From the NCBI GenBank assembly GCA_022792945.1, contig JAAWBZ010000036.1:1-47229 (forward strand): a DNA stretch of 47,229 nt. The letters run 5' to 3'. The stretch's first letter is position 1. Every line of letters starts with the position of its first letter. Source of the stretch: Oscillospiraceae bacterium. Its GTDB lineage: Bacteria; Bacillota; Clostridia; Oscillospirales; Oscillospiraceae. The notes beneath the pieces were generated by a model. The model ran no database searches and was not told the DNA's origin. It saw only the letters and a list, made by a program, of their open reading frames with translations. The translations under genes and the position numbers were made by a program. Below, piece after piece: positions 6,296-15,115 of this stretch.

Positions 6296-7555
6296 ATGGC
6301 GGAGCTGGAGGTATATCACGGCGCGGACCGGGTGGTGGAGCGGCCTGCCTGCGGGGCGGGTGCGCCGTACCGGGACTTTGGCGTCGGCTTTTACTGCACC
6401 ACGCAGCGGGAGCTGGCGGAGGAGTGGGCCTGTGAGGGCCTGCGGGGTGGCTTCGTCAGCCGGTATGTGCTGGACACGGACGCGCTGCAAATCCTGGACC
6501 TGACGGCGGAGACCATTGGGCCGTTTCACTGGCTGGGGCTTCTGGCGGCGCACAGGCGGTTTCTGGATGCGGCCCCAACGGCGTCCAACGGCGCGGCCTG
6601 GTTCCGGGCCAACGCTTGTCCGGCGCTGGACGGCTGGGACGCGGTGCTTGGCTGGCGGGGGGACAGCTCACAGTTTTCCTTCGCCCAGGCTGTTTTTTCC
6701 GACAACGCGCCCATGGACCGGCTGTACCGTGCCCTGGCGCAGAGCGGTACGCAGCTGGTCCTGCGCACACCGCGGGCCTTGGCCGCGCTGCGATTCCAGT
6801 CCTGTGCCGCAGCGGATCCCTTCCAGATCTCCGGACGCGGCCGGGCCAGGGACCGCGCCGCCCGGGCCGCTTTCTGGCCGGAGGCTGTCCGAGAGACGGC
6901 GGCGGGGCGGGCCTACGACGCGCTGTACCTGACGGAGGCCATGGGTCATCTGGGGGAAGCGCTGGACTATGCAGTCCACGGCTGCGGCCTGGGCCTGGAC
7001 GCGTTTCTGGCCCTTTGGACGGCCAGCGGTCAGGCGGCGCGCTTTGCCGCCGGCGCGCCGTCGGAGCTGTGCCGTCCCGGTGTCGAGCAGGTCGTCCGCA
7101 CCTTGGAGCACGCGGGAACTGACGCCGCACCGCCGCCGGCACTGAAGGGGCCGCGGCGGACGCCGGAGTTTTGGTGCGGCCAGACGCTGGCCTACTACCA
7201 GTGGTACACCGGCTGCGGCTTTGCCGGCATCCTGCGCCGTCTGCCTGCCTCGGCGCTGCTGGAGCAGGCGGCGGCCCTGGAGACGCTGGAGGGTCCGTCC
7301 CTGGCGGCTGCCCTGGAGCACCTGAGCCGCCGGAACGCGCCGGTTACAGCCCTGCAGAGCCTCCGCCGCGCCGCCGGCCTCTCCCAGCGGGAGCTGGCGG
7401 CGCGTGCCGGGGTGTCCCTGCGGATGATCCAGCAGTACGAGCAGCGGGCAAAGGAGATCAACCGCGCCTCCGGAACGGCCCTGCGGGCGCTGTCCCGGGC
7501 GCTGGACTGCACCATGGAGGACTTGCTGGAGCCGAACGGGGTGGGGGAGCGGTGA
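6296..7555 (+). CDS. Single-chain ART-like toxin (DUF3990-like) fused to Xre antitoxin
   Basis: A 419-residue protein with parts that I recall as two neighbouring genes in other gut Firmicutes. Residues 1-170 resemble the DUF3990 ADP-ribosyltransferase-like toxin: YHG (H8), DFGVGFYCTT (27-36), an EWA helix, then the GDSSQFSFAQAVF block (122-134) and LVLRTPRALAALRF. Residues 206-345 resemble the antitoxin body: AYDALYLTEAMGHLGEALDY, then CGQTLAYYQWYTG. Residues 353-412 are an Xre helix-turn-helix (LSQRELAARAGVSLRMIQQY). The joint lies near 180-206 in a basic, Ala-rich linker, and no frameshift is needed. GAGGAG precedes the ATG by eight bases. Three palindromes upstream suggest autorepression. 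cca follows after one base. Which residues bind NAD, and whether the chain is toxic, cannot be told from sequence alone. Confidence 0.78.
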   Translation: MAELEVYHGADRVVERPACGAGAPYRDFGVGFYCTTQRELAEEWACEGLRGGFVSRYVLDTDALQILDLTAETIGPFHWLGLLAAHRRFLDAAPTASNGAAWFRANACPALDGWDAVLGWRGDSSQFSFAQAVFSDNAPMDRLYRALAQSGTQLVLRTPRALAALRFQSCAAADPFQISGRGRARDRAARAAFWPEAVRETAAGRAYDALYLTEAMGHLGEALDYAVHGCGLGLDAFLALWTASGQAARFAAGAPSELCRPGVEQVVRTLEHAGTDAAPPPALKGPRRTPEFWCGQTLAYYQWYTGCGFAGILRRLPASALLEQAAALETLEGPSLAAALEHLSRRNAPVTALQSLRRAAGLSQRELAARAGVSLRMIQQYEQRAKEINRASGTALRALSRALDCTMEDLLEPNGVGER

Positions 7556-7556
7556 G

Positions 7557-8786
7557 ATGCAGATTTTGATGCCGCCGGGAGCCGCGGCAGTGCTGGCGCT
7601 GCTGGAACGCGCCGGCTATGCGGCCTACGTGGTAGGCGGCTGCGTCCGGGACAGCCTCCTGGGCCTGCCGCCCCAGGACTGGGACATCTGCAGCGCCGCC
7701 CCGCCCGAGGCCACGGCGGCGCTGCTCCAGGCCCGGGGCATCCGCGTCCTTGCCGCCGGCCTGCGCCATGGCACCATCACCGCCGATCTGGGGGCGCAGG
7801 GGCGGTACGAGATCACTACCTTCCGGGTGGACGGTCCTTACGCCGACCACCGCCGCCCGTCCCGGGTGGATTTCGTGACAGATGTCCGGGAGGACCTGGC
7901 CCGCCGGGATTTTACCATCAACGCTATGGCCTATCGTCCCGGCGAGGGCCTGGTGGACCCCTTTGGCGGGGCTGCGGCGCTGCGGGTGGGGGAGATCGCC
8001 TGCGTCGGGGAGCCGGCGGCGCGCTTTCAGGAGGACGCCCTGCGTATCCTGCGGGCGCTGCGCTTCGCGGCGGTCTACGGCTTCGCCCTGTCGCCGGAGA
8101 CCGCCGCGGCGCTCCATGCCCAGGCGCAGCTGCTGCGGGCCGTCGCTGCCGAGCGCGTCCGGGAGGAGCTGGGCAAGCTGCTGGTCGGCCCGTCCGCGGC
8201 GGCGGTGCTGCTGGCGTACCGGGATGTGCTGGCGGTGCCGCTGCCGGAAACGGCGGCGTATCCTGCGGCGGACTATGAGACGGCCGTCCGGGCGGCGCTG
8301 GCGGCGTCGGAGCCGGCGGTGCGGATGGCGCTGCTGCTGCGTCCGCTGGGACCGGCGGGGGCGGAGGTGCTGGCGCGCCTGCGGTTCGACCGCCGGACCG
8401 TGGAGCGGGCTGCGGAATTGCTGCAATGGCGGGACGCACCGCTGGAGGCGTCCCCGGCGTCGGCCCGCCGGTGGCTGGCCCGACTGGGAACGGAGGGGCT
8501 GGCACGTCTGCTGGACGCCGAATCGGTCCAGGCCCGGGCGGCGGGCGACGCGGCGCGATGGGCACGGTGTCAGGCCCTGCGGCAGGCCGCGGCGGCGCAG
8601 GCGGGCGCCTGCACCTCCCTGCGGGACCTGGCGGTCCGCGGCGGCGATCTGCTGGCCTTGGGGATCCCGCCGGGGCGGGCGGTGGGCGAGGCGCTGTCGG
8701 CACTGCTGGCGGAGGTGGTGGACGGCTCACTGGAAAACGAGCGCGGCGCGCTGCTGGCCAGGGCCGCAAAGTGGATAGGTAATTAG
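7557..8786 (+). CDS. cca: CCA tRNA nucleotidyltransferase
   Basis: Adds or repairs the 3' CCA end of tRNAs. It is a 409-residue class II nucleotidyltransferase: the catalytic head shows YVVGGCVRDSLLGLPPQDWD with the metal-binding DWD, followed by HGTITADL, YEITTFRVDGPY, the ARRDFTINAMAY motif and DPFGG. The neck region has the RFQEDALRILRALRFA block of the family, and the tail is helical and divergent. No C-terminal HD domain is seen. The ATG starts one base after the stop of the ART fusion gene and its GGGGGAG ribosome site lies inside that gene, so the two are translationally coupled. A clear terminator follows at 8798-8838. Confidence 0.95.
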   Translation: MQILMPPGAAAVLALLERAGYAAYVVGGCVRDSLLGLPPQDWDICSAAPPEATAALLQARGIRVLAAGLRHGTITADLGAQGRYEITTFRVDGPYADHRRPSRVDFVTDVREDLARRDFTINAMAYRPGEGLVDPFGGAAALRVGEIACVGEPAARFQEDALRILRALRFAAVYGFALSPETAAALHAQAQLLRAVAAERVREELGKLLVGPSAAAVLLAYRDVLAVPLPETAAYPAADYETAVRAALAASEPAVRMALLLRPLGPAGAEVLARLRFDRRTVERAAELLQWRDAPLEASPASARRWLARLGTEGLARLLDAESVQARAAGDAARWARCQALRQAAAAQAGACTSLRDLAVRGGDLLALGIPPGRAVGEALSALLAEVVDGSLENERGALLARAAKWIGN

Positions 8787-8797
8787 TGGAATGTGAG

Positions 8798-8838
8798 AAA
8801 AACACCGGGGCGGCATCCGTGCCGTCATGGTGTTTTTT
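8798..8838 (+). terminator. Rho-independent terminator after cca
   Basis: AAAAACACC pairs with GGTGTTTTT around an inner CGGCA/TGCCG stem, followed by a run of T. It closes the ART fusion-cca operon. Confidence 0.9.
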
Positions 8839-8949
8839 TCATTTTTCTGCCGAAGAAAATGCGGGGAGAAAACGGACGTAAAACTAGGAGACAGGGGGCT
8901 TTTCGGAGGTTTTCCGGTAAAAATCCAACTTATTTTTGGAAACAACCAC

Positions 8950-8978
8950 TTGCCGGCGGACAGCGGGCGTGATATACT
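8950..8978 (+). promoter_or_regulatory. Promoter of the adhesin gene
   Basis: TTGCCG (8950-8955), 17 bp, TATACT (8973-8978), about 80 bases before the start codon. The rest of the 8839-9056 gap shows nothing further. Confidence 0.7.
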
Positions 8979-9056
8979 GATAAATGGCAATATGTGCGGG
9001 CAAGGAGTCTGCGCCCGCGTAAACAGTAAGGCTGGTTCTAAGGGGGTCGCTTGACG

Positions 9057-12000
9057 ATGGATGAACGCTGTAAGCTGCCGCGGAAACGCTGCCGCCGTCC
9101 GGCAGGATTCTGGAAGCTGGTTTCTTGGGTACTGACTTTTGCCATGGTTGCGCCGCTGTGCGGTGCGGTGGCGTCGGCGCTGGCGGAGCCGTGGACGGAT
9201 GGTCTCTGTCCGCACCATCCAGCACACAATGCTGAATGCGGCTATGTGCCGTCCGGGGAGGAGGCACCCTGCGCCCACGAGCATGACGGAGACTGCGGCT
9301 ACGCGCAGCCAGCGGAGGGCGCGCCCTGCGGCCATGTCCACGATGCGGACTGCGGCTATGCCGAGGCGCGTGAGGCAGCGGCCTGTACGCACGTCCACGA
9401 TGAGGCGTGCGGCGGCGAGGATGCCTGCACCCATGTCCACGACGAGGCCTGCGGCTACGATGCCGGGCAGGCGGCGGGCGGCTGTGCCCACGAGCACAGC
9501 GAGACCTGCGGCTATGTGCCGGCATCGGAGGGCGTGCCCTGCGGGCACGTTCACGACGAGGCCTGCGGCTATACCGCGCCGGAGGCGGGCGTGCCCTGCG
9601 GGTATGCCTGCGGGCGGTGCGTGCTGGGGTGGCAGTGGGCGGATCCCGACGGCGTACTGCAATGGAGCGAGGAGGCGGGAGCCTGGGCGCTGTGTCTGCC
9701 GGGCGTGGGCGAGGAGATGCCGCTGACGGAGGAGGACCTGCTGTCACTTCTGCCCGCCGCAGTTCTGGCGGAGACGCCCGCGGGAGTACGTGAGGTTCCC
9801 ATTGTGTGGTCCGGCCTCCCGGAGGCCGGGGCATCTGCGGGCGCATATGCCCTGTATGCGTCCCTGACGGAGGAGGACTGCGTCCTGCGGGAGGATGTCC
9901 CGGATTTGGAGATTCTGCTGGAAATCGGAGGCGGGGAGACGTTTGATGAGTATAAGCTGGCAATCAATGATTGGATATGGGAAGGATATAATAAAAGAGG
10001 GACCGAGGCTGTTTGTGCTGTAATTGTTGATGATATTCAGACTCCGGAAGCAATGGTGGAGCGCCTCAAAGAGATGCTTCCAAAGCGAATCTACGGGTGG
10101 AGTGTGGGCACCAAAAACTCGTATGAATTTTATGAATTTGAGAAATCGGGTAGCAATGCAAACTATGTCAATATTTCTTGGGGCTATTTGACGATTGATT
10201 GGAGCAACTTGACGATTGGGCAAGATGTTGACTATAAAAAGGATTTTGTGATTAGGGCAAAGGCGCCGAATAACGGAACGTATTATTTGAATGATGATAA
10301 TGATGAAGCTGTGCCGCTTGATATTACGGTGCATCCCGTTTATGCTGCCGATCACATCATCCCTGCCGCTAGTCCTGAAAATACGCGGGTGAATCTGTTC
10401 GACTATTGGGTAGAGGAAGACGGGAGCACCGGGGCAAACGATTTGTTGACTGGTTCGGATTATCATTGGAAAGAAGACCATTCTGAGAACGTAAATCGGT
10501 CTGGTGTAGATAGTTGGGATCAGGGTATCAACTCAGGTCGCGCGCTGCTGTTTGGTGACGGCAACATCCATGCCGGCTTCTGGAACAAAGGTGCCGGCGC
10601 TGGTTCACAATATGGTAAAGCCAATGCGGGCATGATGGGGATTGTGGAGCGCACGTTGGGAGAGGATGGTTATCCCCAGATCAACACCGGCGGCGTCAAC
10701 GAACAGATTGAAGGGTTTGCTGGAATTTCTGACTGGCAGCTGTGCGGCGACCATGATGGTGATATTGGTACATCCAGTGCTGGCGCAGCACACGGTTCTA
10801 AGAACCCTAAAAATCTTAGTGATACTGTGCAAGAAAAATGGGAGGCCGCTGGAGGGGATGCGTCCTTGGCGTATTTGTTTGATCCAAGCGTTCAAATCGA
10901 GTATAAATACTCCTATCCCGACATAGCCGGCCTTTTCCAAATTGACAACAACGGCTATTACTACTACGATATGCGGCAGAATTTTGCCGAATTGGACGCA
11001 GCCAATAAGGAGTTTATTCTTTATGACGCGCCCGCCGTTGAGCGCACAGACAAGAGCTATACAAACGGCGGTTTCGTTGGCGGGCGGAGCGTGGGCAACT
11101 TCCTGCCGTTCAACACCTGCGCGCAGGTGTTTGACGGCATCCAGGACGGCAAGCTCTACAGCAGCGAAAATATCAAAACGCACAATGGGCAGACCAACGG
11201 CGCGTACATGAACCACCACCTGGGCATGACGGTGGAGATCGACTTCCGCCAGCCGGCGAACGGAAAGATCAACATGGGTACGCAGGGTATGCAGCCCATG
11301 TCCTTCCTGTTCTCGGGCGACGACGATGTGTGGGTGTTCATCGACGATGTCCTGGTGCTGGACCTGGGCGGCATCCACAGCGAGATTTATGGCACCATTG
11401 ACTTCTCGAATGGCGAGGTCTCTGTGGGACAGAGCTGGAAAACCAACGGTTTTCCCATGAAAGCGGACGGAACGGTTGACGTAGCGGCGCTGCAAGAAAA
11501 TTCCATTCAACATACAACCATCAAAGCGCAGTTTATAAATGCGCTGGGGGAGGAGGCGGCAAACGCGCTTTCCTGGCGGGGAGATACCTTCGCCAGCGAG
11601 ACCAACCACACGCTGAAAATGTTCTTCCTGGAGCGGGGCAACTACGACTCCAGCCTGGCGGTCCGCTTCAACCTGCAGCCGCCCCTGCCCCAGCAGATCA
11701 AGAAGGTGGACCAGGAGGGGCAGCCCATTGAAGATGTGGGATTCAGCCTGTACCCGGCTGAGGTCTGCGAGGATCCGCAGGACTGCCCGAACGCCATTGA
11801 CTGCCTCTATACGGACGCCTCCGTCAATGATCAGAAAGCGTTCCGTGTCAAGGAGACGGGCGGCGAGGCGCTGGCTGCGCTGGTGACCGGCCCGGACGGC
11901 GTGGTGGAATTCCGGCAGGGAGCGGAATTATTTAATTTTGCCGACCAGGACACCCAGTTCTTTGTCCTGAAGGAAACCAAAACGCCTCCGGGCTACAGAA

Positions 12001-15000
12001 GCCTGCCCGTTCCCGTGGTGCTGTACTACGATACGGAGACAGGTATGCTTTCCGTCGCCAACCGCTGGACCACCGGCGCTTACGCATGCTCGGTGTCCAA
12101 CATTGTGGGCGTGGGCGGCCTGACCTATGGAAAGTTTGACAACAGTGAGGGCGGCATCGGTGTGGATCTGGATAAGCCTGTGAATGCCCAGAAGCAGAGC
12201 GAAAGTCTGATTGTCGCCGTTCCAATGCTGTGGCAGACGCAGAAGGGCAAATGGGTGGCGCTCCACGGCAGCAATATCGGCGGCTTCCAGGCGGTTGTGC
12301 CGGAGGAGCGCAGCGCAGAGAAGTGGCGTGAAGCGGCTCTGCGTGCCGTGCTGGAACAGGCTGCGAACAGTGAAACGCAGAACTGGTACCTCTCCTGGAA
12401 CAGCGCCAACCGTCAGCTGGTCGGCACCCTGAGCGATCTTCCGGGGCTTGCCAGCCGCTACCGTCTGAATAACGAGAACGGCGATATGCGTATGGTCTAT
12501 GGCATCCTGGAAAAGGAGGCGTTGTCGGCCCTGGGCATCAGCGGCAGCAATGCGCAGGAGCGCTATGAACAGCTGGGCGCATATGTGCGGGCGCACGGCG
12601 CGGACGATACGCTGAAAGTCATTATGAACACGGAGGTTGACGGCACCGCCAGTGGCAGGGGCTTCAGCTTCCTCAACGTGGACCAGTTCAACCGGAATTT
12701 CCGTTCCCTGATTTACATTCCCAACGAGCAGCGCGAGCTGCGCGTCCAGAAGGTGGATGGAAACGGAAAGGGCCTGGCAGGTGCGGAGTTTGGGGTATTC
12801 ACGCCGGATGATCGGAAGGTTGCCAGCGGTACGACGGACGAAGATGGACTCCTGGTCTTTAAGCCCTCCGCAAAGGACAACACACCCGGCGAGGCAAAGA
12901 TGGTATGGGCCGACGCCAAGACTGAGGCACAATACTATTTAAAAGAAACCAAGGCTCCCGACGGCTGCAAGCTGAACGAGACCCAAATACCCATCGTCGT
13001 TGGCATCTATTCCATCTACGCCGACGCCGGGACAGCGGATGACGGCGTCTCTGTTCTGGCGGGCGTCGGGCGGCTGACGCAGACCATGCGGCAGTACGCT
13101 GAGAACAATGAGGTGAACATCACCCTCCGCGATATCACCGCCTTTATGCAGACCCAGAGGTCCGGCACGTTCGATCTCCATGGCTGGGAGGATGTGACGC
13201 TGGATGGTACCAGCGTTCTGCGCAGTATGGACCTGCACTTCGGCAAGAACGCAGTGATCGATTATGGCCTCCATGATGTGGACAATATCTCCGGGGGAAC
13301 TGGCACAGAGCTGAACGGCCAGATTTTACCTTATTTCGCCACCGACACGGGCCTCATCCGCAGCCGCGTCGAGCAGAACTATCCGGCGCTAAGCGGCGAG
13401 AATCCCAAATATGAGCCGGTCAATACCGATACCAACAAGGACAACTTGACGGGCGTGGACCTGACCAGCCTGTTCAGCCTTATGAACGTGGTGGTGGTGA
13501 CGGATCAGGCCGAAGAAGAAGTGCTTCCCAAGACCGGCGAGCTGGCGATCCGCAAGATGCTGACCGGCGAGAACCTGTCAGAAGCGGATTATCGGCAGAA
13601 TTTCCTCTTCACCGTGCATTTTGAGGATGCAGACGGCAAAGCGCTGACAGGACCATTCTACTTCTGGGGCAGCGACAAGGCCGGCTATATCCACGACGGA
13701 GAGACGATCCCCCTGAGCCACGATGAGCAGATCATCATCCAGGGCCTGCCGGAGGGGACGGTCTTCACCGTGACGGAGAAGACCGTGTCTGGGTGGCACG
13801 TCAATCCGGTATCCGGCGTGATCCGGGACAGCATTACGGCGGACGCGAGGTTCAGTGCCGAGTTTATCAACGGCAAGAATCCGCATATCGGTTCTCTGCA
13901 GATCAGTAAAACGCTTGTCGGCACAGTGACGGAGGCGGACCAGGCGGAGGAATTCACGTTTATCGTGACCTTTGAACACGCCGACGGCAGCTATAGCTAT
14001 GAGGTGACTGGCGGCACGGGCGGCACCATTGCCAGCGGCGGCAGCATCACCCTCCGCGGCGGGGAAACGGCCACGATCCAGGGCCTGCCCGCGGGCGCGG
14101 CTTACACCGTGACAGAGCAGCCCAAAACAGGCTGGGTGGTGGATGCGCCTGCCAATGGGACGATGTCCGGCACGATTGTACAGGGAGAAACGGCTTCTGT
14201 TCACTTCCATAATGCCAGGGAGGAAGATGAGCCAGGGCCGGAGCCGGAGACCGTCTCACTGGTCCTCTCCAAGACCGTCAGCGGCAGTCTGACGGACGCG
14301 GACCGGGAAAGGGAGTTCACATTCACTGTGACCTTTGAGAATGCCGCTGGAACTTATTCCTATACCGGCAGCAAGACGGGCACCATCGCCAGCGGCGGGA
14401 CCATCACGCTCCGCGGCGGGGAGGCAGTTACCATAACGGGCCTGCCCAAGGGCGTGAAGTACACGGTTGCCGAGCGCGCGGAGGACGGCTGGACGGCGGA
14501 GGAGGGGACGCTCTCCGGCGAGATCAATGTGGGGATGATGATCGCGGCCTTTAAGAACACGAAGGACCCGGATGATCCGCCGAAGAAGCCCGAGGACCCG
14601 CCGAAGAAGCCAGAAGATCCGCCCAAGAAGCCGGAAGAACCGGTGACGCCGCCGGAGACGCCCGAGGAGCCTCCCCAGCAGCCGGAGGACCCGGCACCTC
14701 CGCCGGAGGATGGTCCGCCGGAGGTGCCGGACCGCCCCACGCGTCTGCCTGACCCCAACGATCCCCACGCGCCGGATACCATCACCATCTGGGATGAGGA
14801 TGTCCCCACCACCTACGTCCGCGTTTGGGACCCGGAGGAGGAGGAATGGGTCTGGATTCCCGAGGATGAGGTGCCGCTGTGGTTCGCGGAGGTCCCGCAG
14901 ACCGGTGAGCTGCGCAGCCGGGTATTCTGGACTGTTCTCACCGCGGCCTCGCTGCTGGGCGCTGCGGCGCTGCGGCTGCTGGGACGGAAGAAGAAGACGA

Positions 15001-15005
15001 AATAA
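9057..15005 (+). CDS. Giant sortase-anchored adhesin: Cys/His repeats, fibro-slime, SpaA, DUF7601-like
   Basis: A 1982-residue cell-wall-anchored surface protein. In order: signal peptide (1-44, ending ASALA); seven Cys/His repeats of the type CxHxHxxxCGY (about 51-190); a poorly conserved linker; a fibro-slime domain around 675-860 with FLFSGDDDVWVFIDDVLVLD; two SpaA-like pilin domains near 879 and 1224 (KKVDQEGQPIEDVGFSLYP; VQKVDGNGKGLAGAEFGVF ... YYLKETKAPDGC), whose Lys and Glu could form isopeptide bonds; three related DUF7601/Cna-B-like domains from about 1495, 1613 and 1734; a Pro-rich stalk with KKPEDPP repeats; the sortase signal VPQTG at 1946-1950; a membrane helix and RKKKTK. ATG 9057 is preferred over TTG 9051 because AGGGGG lies ten bases before it. 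It is likely an adhesin or pilin-like backbone protein. No sortase gene is in the window. Confidence 0.85.
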   Translation: MDERCKLPRKRCRRPAGFWKLVSWVLTFAMVAPLCGAVASALAEPWTDGLCPHHPAHNAECGYVPSGEEAPCAHEHDGDCGYAQPAEGAPCGHVHDADCGYAEAREAAACTHVHDEACGGEDACTHVHDEACGYDAGQAAGGCAHEHSETCGYVPASEGVPCGHVHDEACGYTAPEAGVPCGYACGRCVLGWQWADPDGVLQWSEEAGAWALCLPGVGEEMPLTEEDLLSLLPAAVLAETPAGVREVPIVWSGLPEAGASAGAYALYASLTEEDCVLREDVPDLEILLEIGGGETFDEYKLAINDWIWEGYNKRGTEAVCAVIVDDIQTPEAMVERLKEMLPKRIYGWSVGTKNSYEFYEFEKSGSNANYVNISWGYLTIDWSNLTIGQDVDYKKDFVIRAKAPNNGTYYLNDDNDEAVPLDITVHPVYAADHIIPAASPENTRVNLFDYWVEEDGSTGANDLLTGSDYHWKEDHSENVNRSGVDSWDQGINSGRALLFGDGNIHAGFWNKGAGAGSQYGKANAGMMGIVERTLGEDGYPQINTGGVNEQIEGFAGISDWQLCGDHDGDIGTSSAGAAHGSKNPKNLSDTVQEKWEAAGGDASLAYLFDPSVQIEYKYSYPDIAGLFQIDNNGYYYYDMRQNFAELDAANKEFILYDAPAVERTDKSYTNGGFVGGRSVGNFLPFNTCAQVFDGIQDGKLYSSENIKTHNGQTNGAYMNHHLGMTVEIDFRQPANGKINMGTQGMQPMSFLFSGDDDVWVFIDDVLVLDLGGIHSEIYGTIDFSNGEVSVGQSWKTNGFPMKADGTVDVAALQENSIQHTTIKAQFINALGEEAANALSWRGDTFASETNHTLKMFFLERGNYDSSLAVRFNLQPPLPQQIKKVDQEGQPIEDVGFSLYPAEVCEDPQDCPNAIDCLYTDASVNDQKAFRVKETGGEALAALVTGPDGVVEFRQGAELFNFADQDTQFFVLKETKTPPGYRSLPVPVVLYYDTETGMLSVANRWTTGAYACSVSNIVGVGGLTYGKFDNSEGGIGVDLDKPVNAQKQSESLIVAVPMLWQTQKGKWVALHGSNIGGFQAVVPEERSAEKWREAALRAVLEQAANSETQNWYLSWNSANRQLVGTLSDLPGLASRYRLNNENGDMRMVYGILEKEALSALGISGSNAQERYEQLGAYVRAHGADDTLKVIMNTEVDGTASGRGFSFLNVDQFNRNFRSLIYIPNEQRELRVQKVDGNGKGLAGAEFGVFTPDDRKVASGTTDEDGLLVFKPSAKDNTPGEAKMVWADAKTEAQYYLKETKAPDGCKLNETQIPIVVGIYSIYADAGTADDGVSVLAGVGRLTQTMRQYAENNEVNITLRDITAFMQTQRSGTFDLHGWEDVTLDGTSVLRSMDLHFGKNAVIDYGLHDVDNISGGTGTELNGQILPYFATDTGLIRSRVEQNYPALSGENPKYEPVNTDTNKDNLTGVDLTSLFSLMNVVVVTDQAEEEVLPKTGELAIRKMLTGENLSEADYRQNFLFTVHFEDADGKALTGPFYFWGSDKAGYIHDGETIPLSHDEQIIIQGLPEGTVFTVTEKTVSGWHVNPVSGVIRDSITADARFSAEFINGKNPHIGSLQISKTLVGTVTEADQAEEFTFIVTFEHADGSYSYEVTGGTGGTIASGGSITLRGGETATIQGLPAGAAYTVTEQPKTGWVVDAPANGTMSGTIVQGETASVHFHNAREEDEPGPEPETVSLVLSKTVSGSLTDADREREFTFTVTFENAAGTYSYTGSKTGTIASGGTITLRGGEAVTITGLPKGVKYTVAERAEDGWTAEEGTLSGEINVGMMIAAFKNTKDPDDPPKKPEDPPKKPEDPPKKPEEPVTPPETPEEPPQQPEDPAPPPEDGPPEVPDRPTRLPDPNDPHAPDTITIWDEDVPTTYVRVWDPEEEEWVWIPEDEVPLWFAEVPQTGELRSRVFWTVLTAASLLGAAALRLLGRKKKTK
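9207..9625 (+). repeat. Cys/His clasp repeats encoded in the adhesin N-terminus
   Basis: Six units fit CxHxHxxxCG exactly (for example CAHEHDGDCGY, CGHVHDADCGY, CTHVHDEACGY), preceded by a longer variant CPHHPAHNAEC and closed by CGYACGRC. The spacing suggests paired Cys and His ligands for a metal, or a disulfide-pinned rod. The metal role is an inference. Confidence 0.8.
9945..10560 (+). other. AT-rich segment within the adhesin gene
   Basis: From about 9945 to 10560 the gene uses many A/T-ending codons (GAT, AAT, TAT, ATT), unlike the GC-rich repeats before it and the fibro-slime part after it. The encoded region matches no domain I recognise. A mosaic origin by recombination would explain it. 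Confidence 0.5.
13895..14545 (+). repeat. Two tandem DUF7601-like domain copies in the adhesin
   Basis: Residues about 1613-1720 and 1734-1838 are near-duplicates: FTFIVTFEHADGSYSYEVTG against FTFTVTFENAAGTYSYTGSK, then GTIASGGSITLRGGE against GTIASGGTITLRGGE, and GLPAGAAYTVTEQ against GLPKGVKYTVAER. A more diverged third copy precedes them at about 1495. Confidence 0.75.
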
Positions 15006-15013
15006 TACCTCCA

Positions 15014-15043
15014 GGGGGACCGCGATTCAGCGGCCCCCCTTTT
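15014..15043 (+). terminator. Terminator after the adhesin gene
   Basis: GGGGGACCGC pairs with GCGGCCCCCC around GATTCA, followed by TTTT, nine bases after the stop. Confidence 0.8.
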
Positions 15044-15115
15044 GCACAACTCGAGCATTTTTGCATAGACTGTTATGAAAGCGCTCCGCTTTATATTCCA
15101 TTAGGAGGTATTCCG

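Noticed and set aside
7458-8805. Arg/Pro-rich minus-strand frames opposite cca
   Set aside because: Composition artefacts of very GC-rich DNA, no start signals, contradicted by clear cca motifs on the plus strand.
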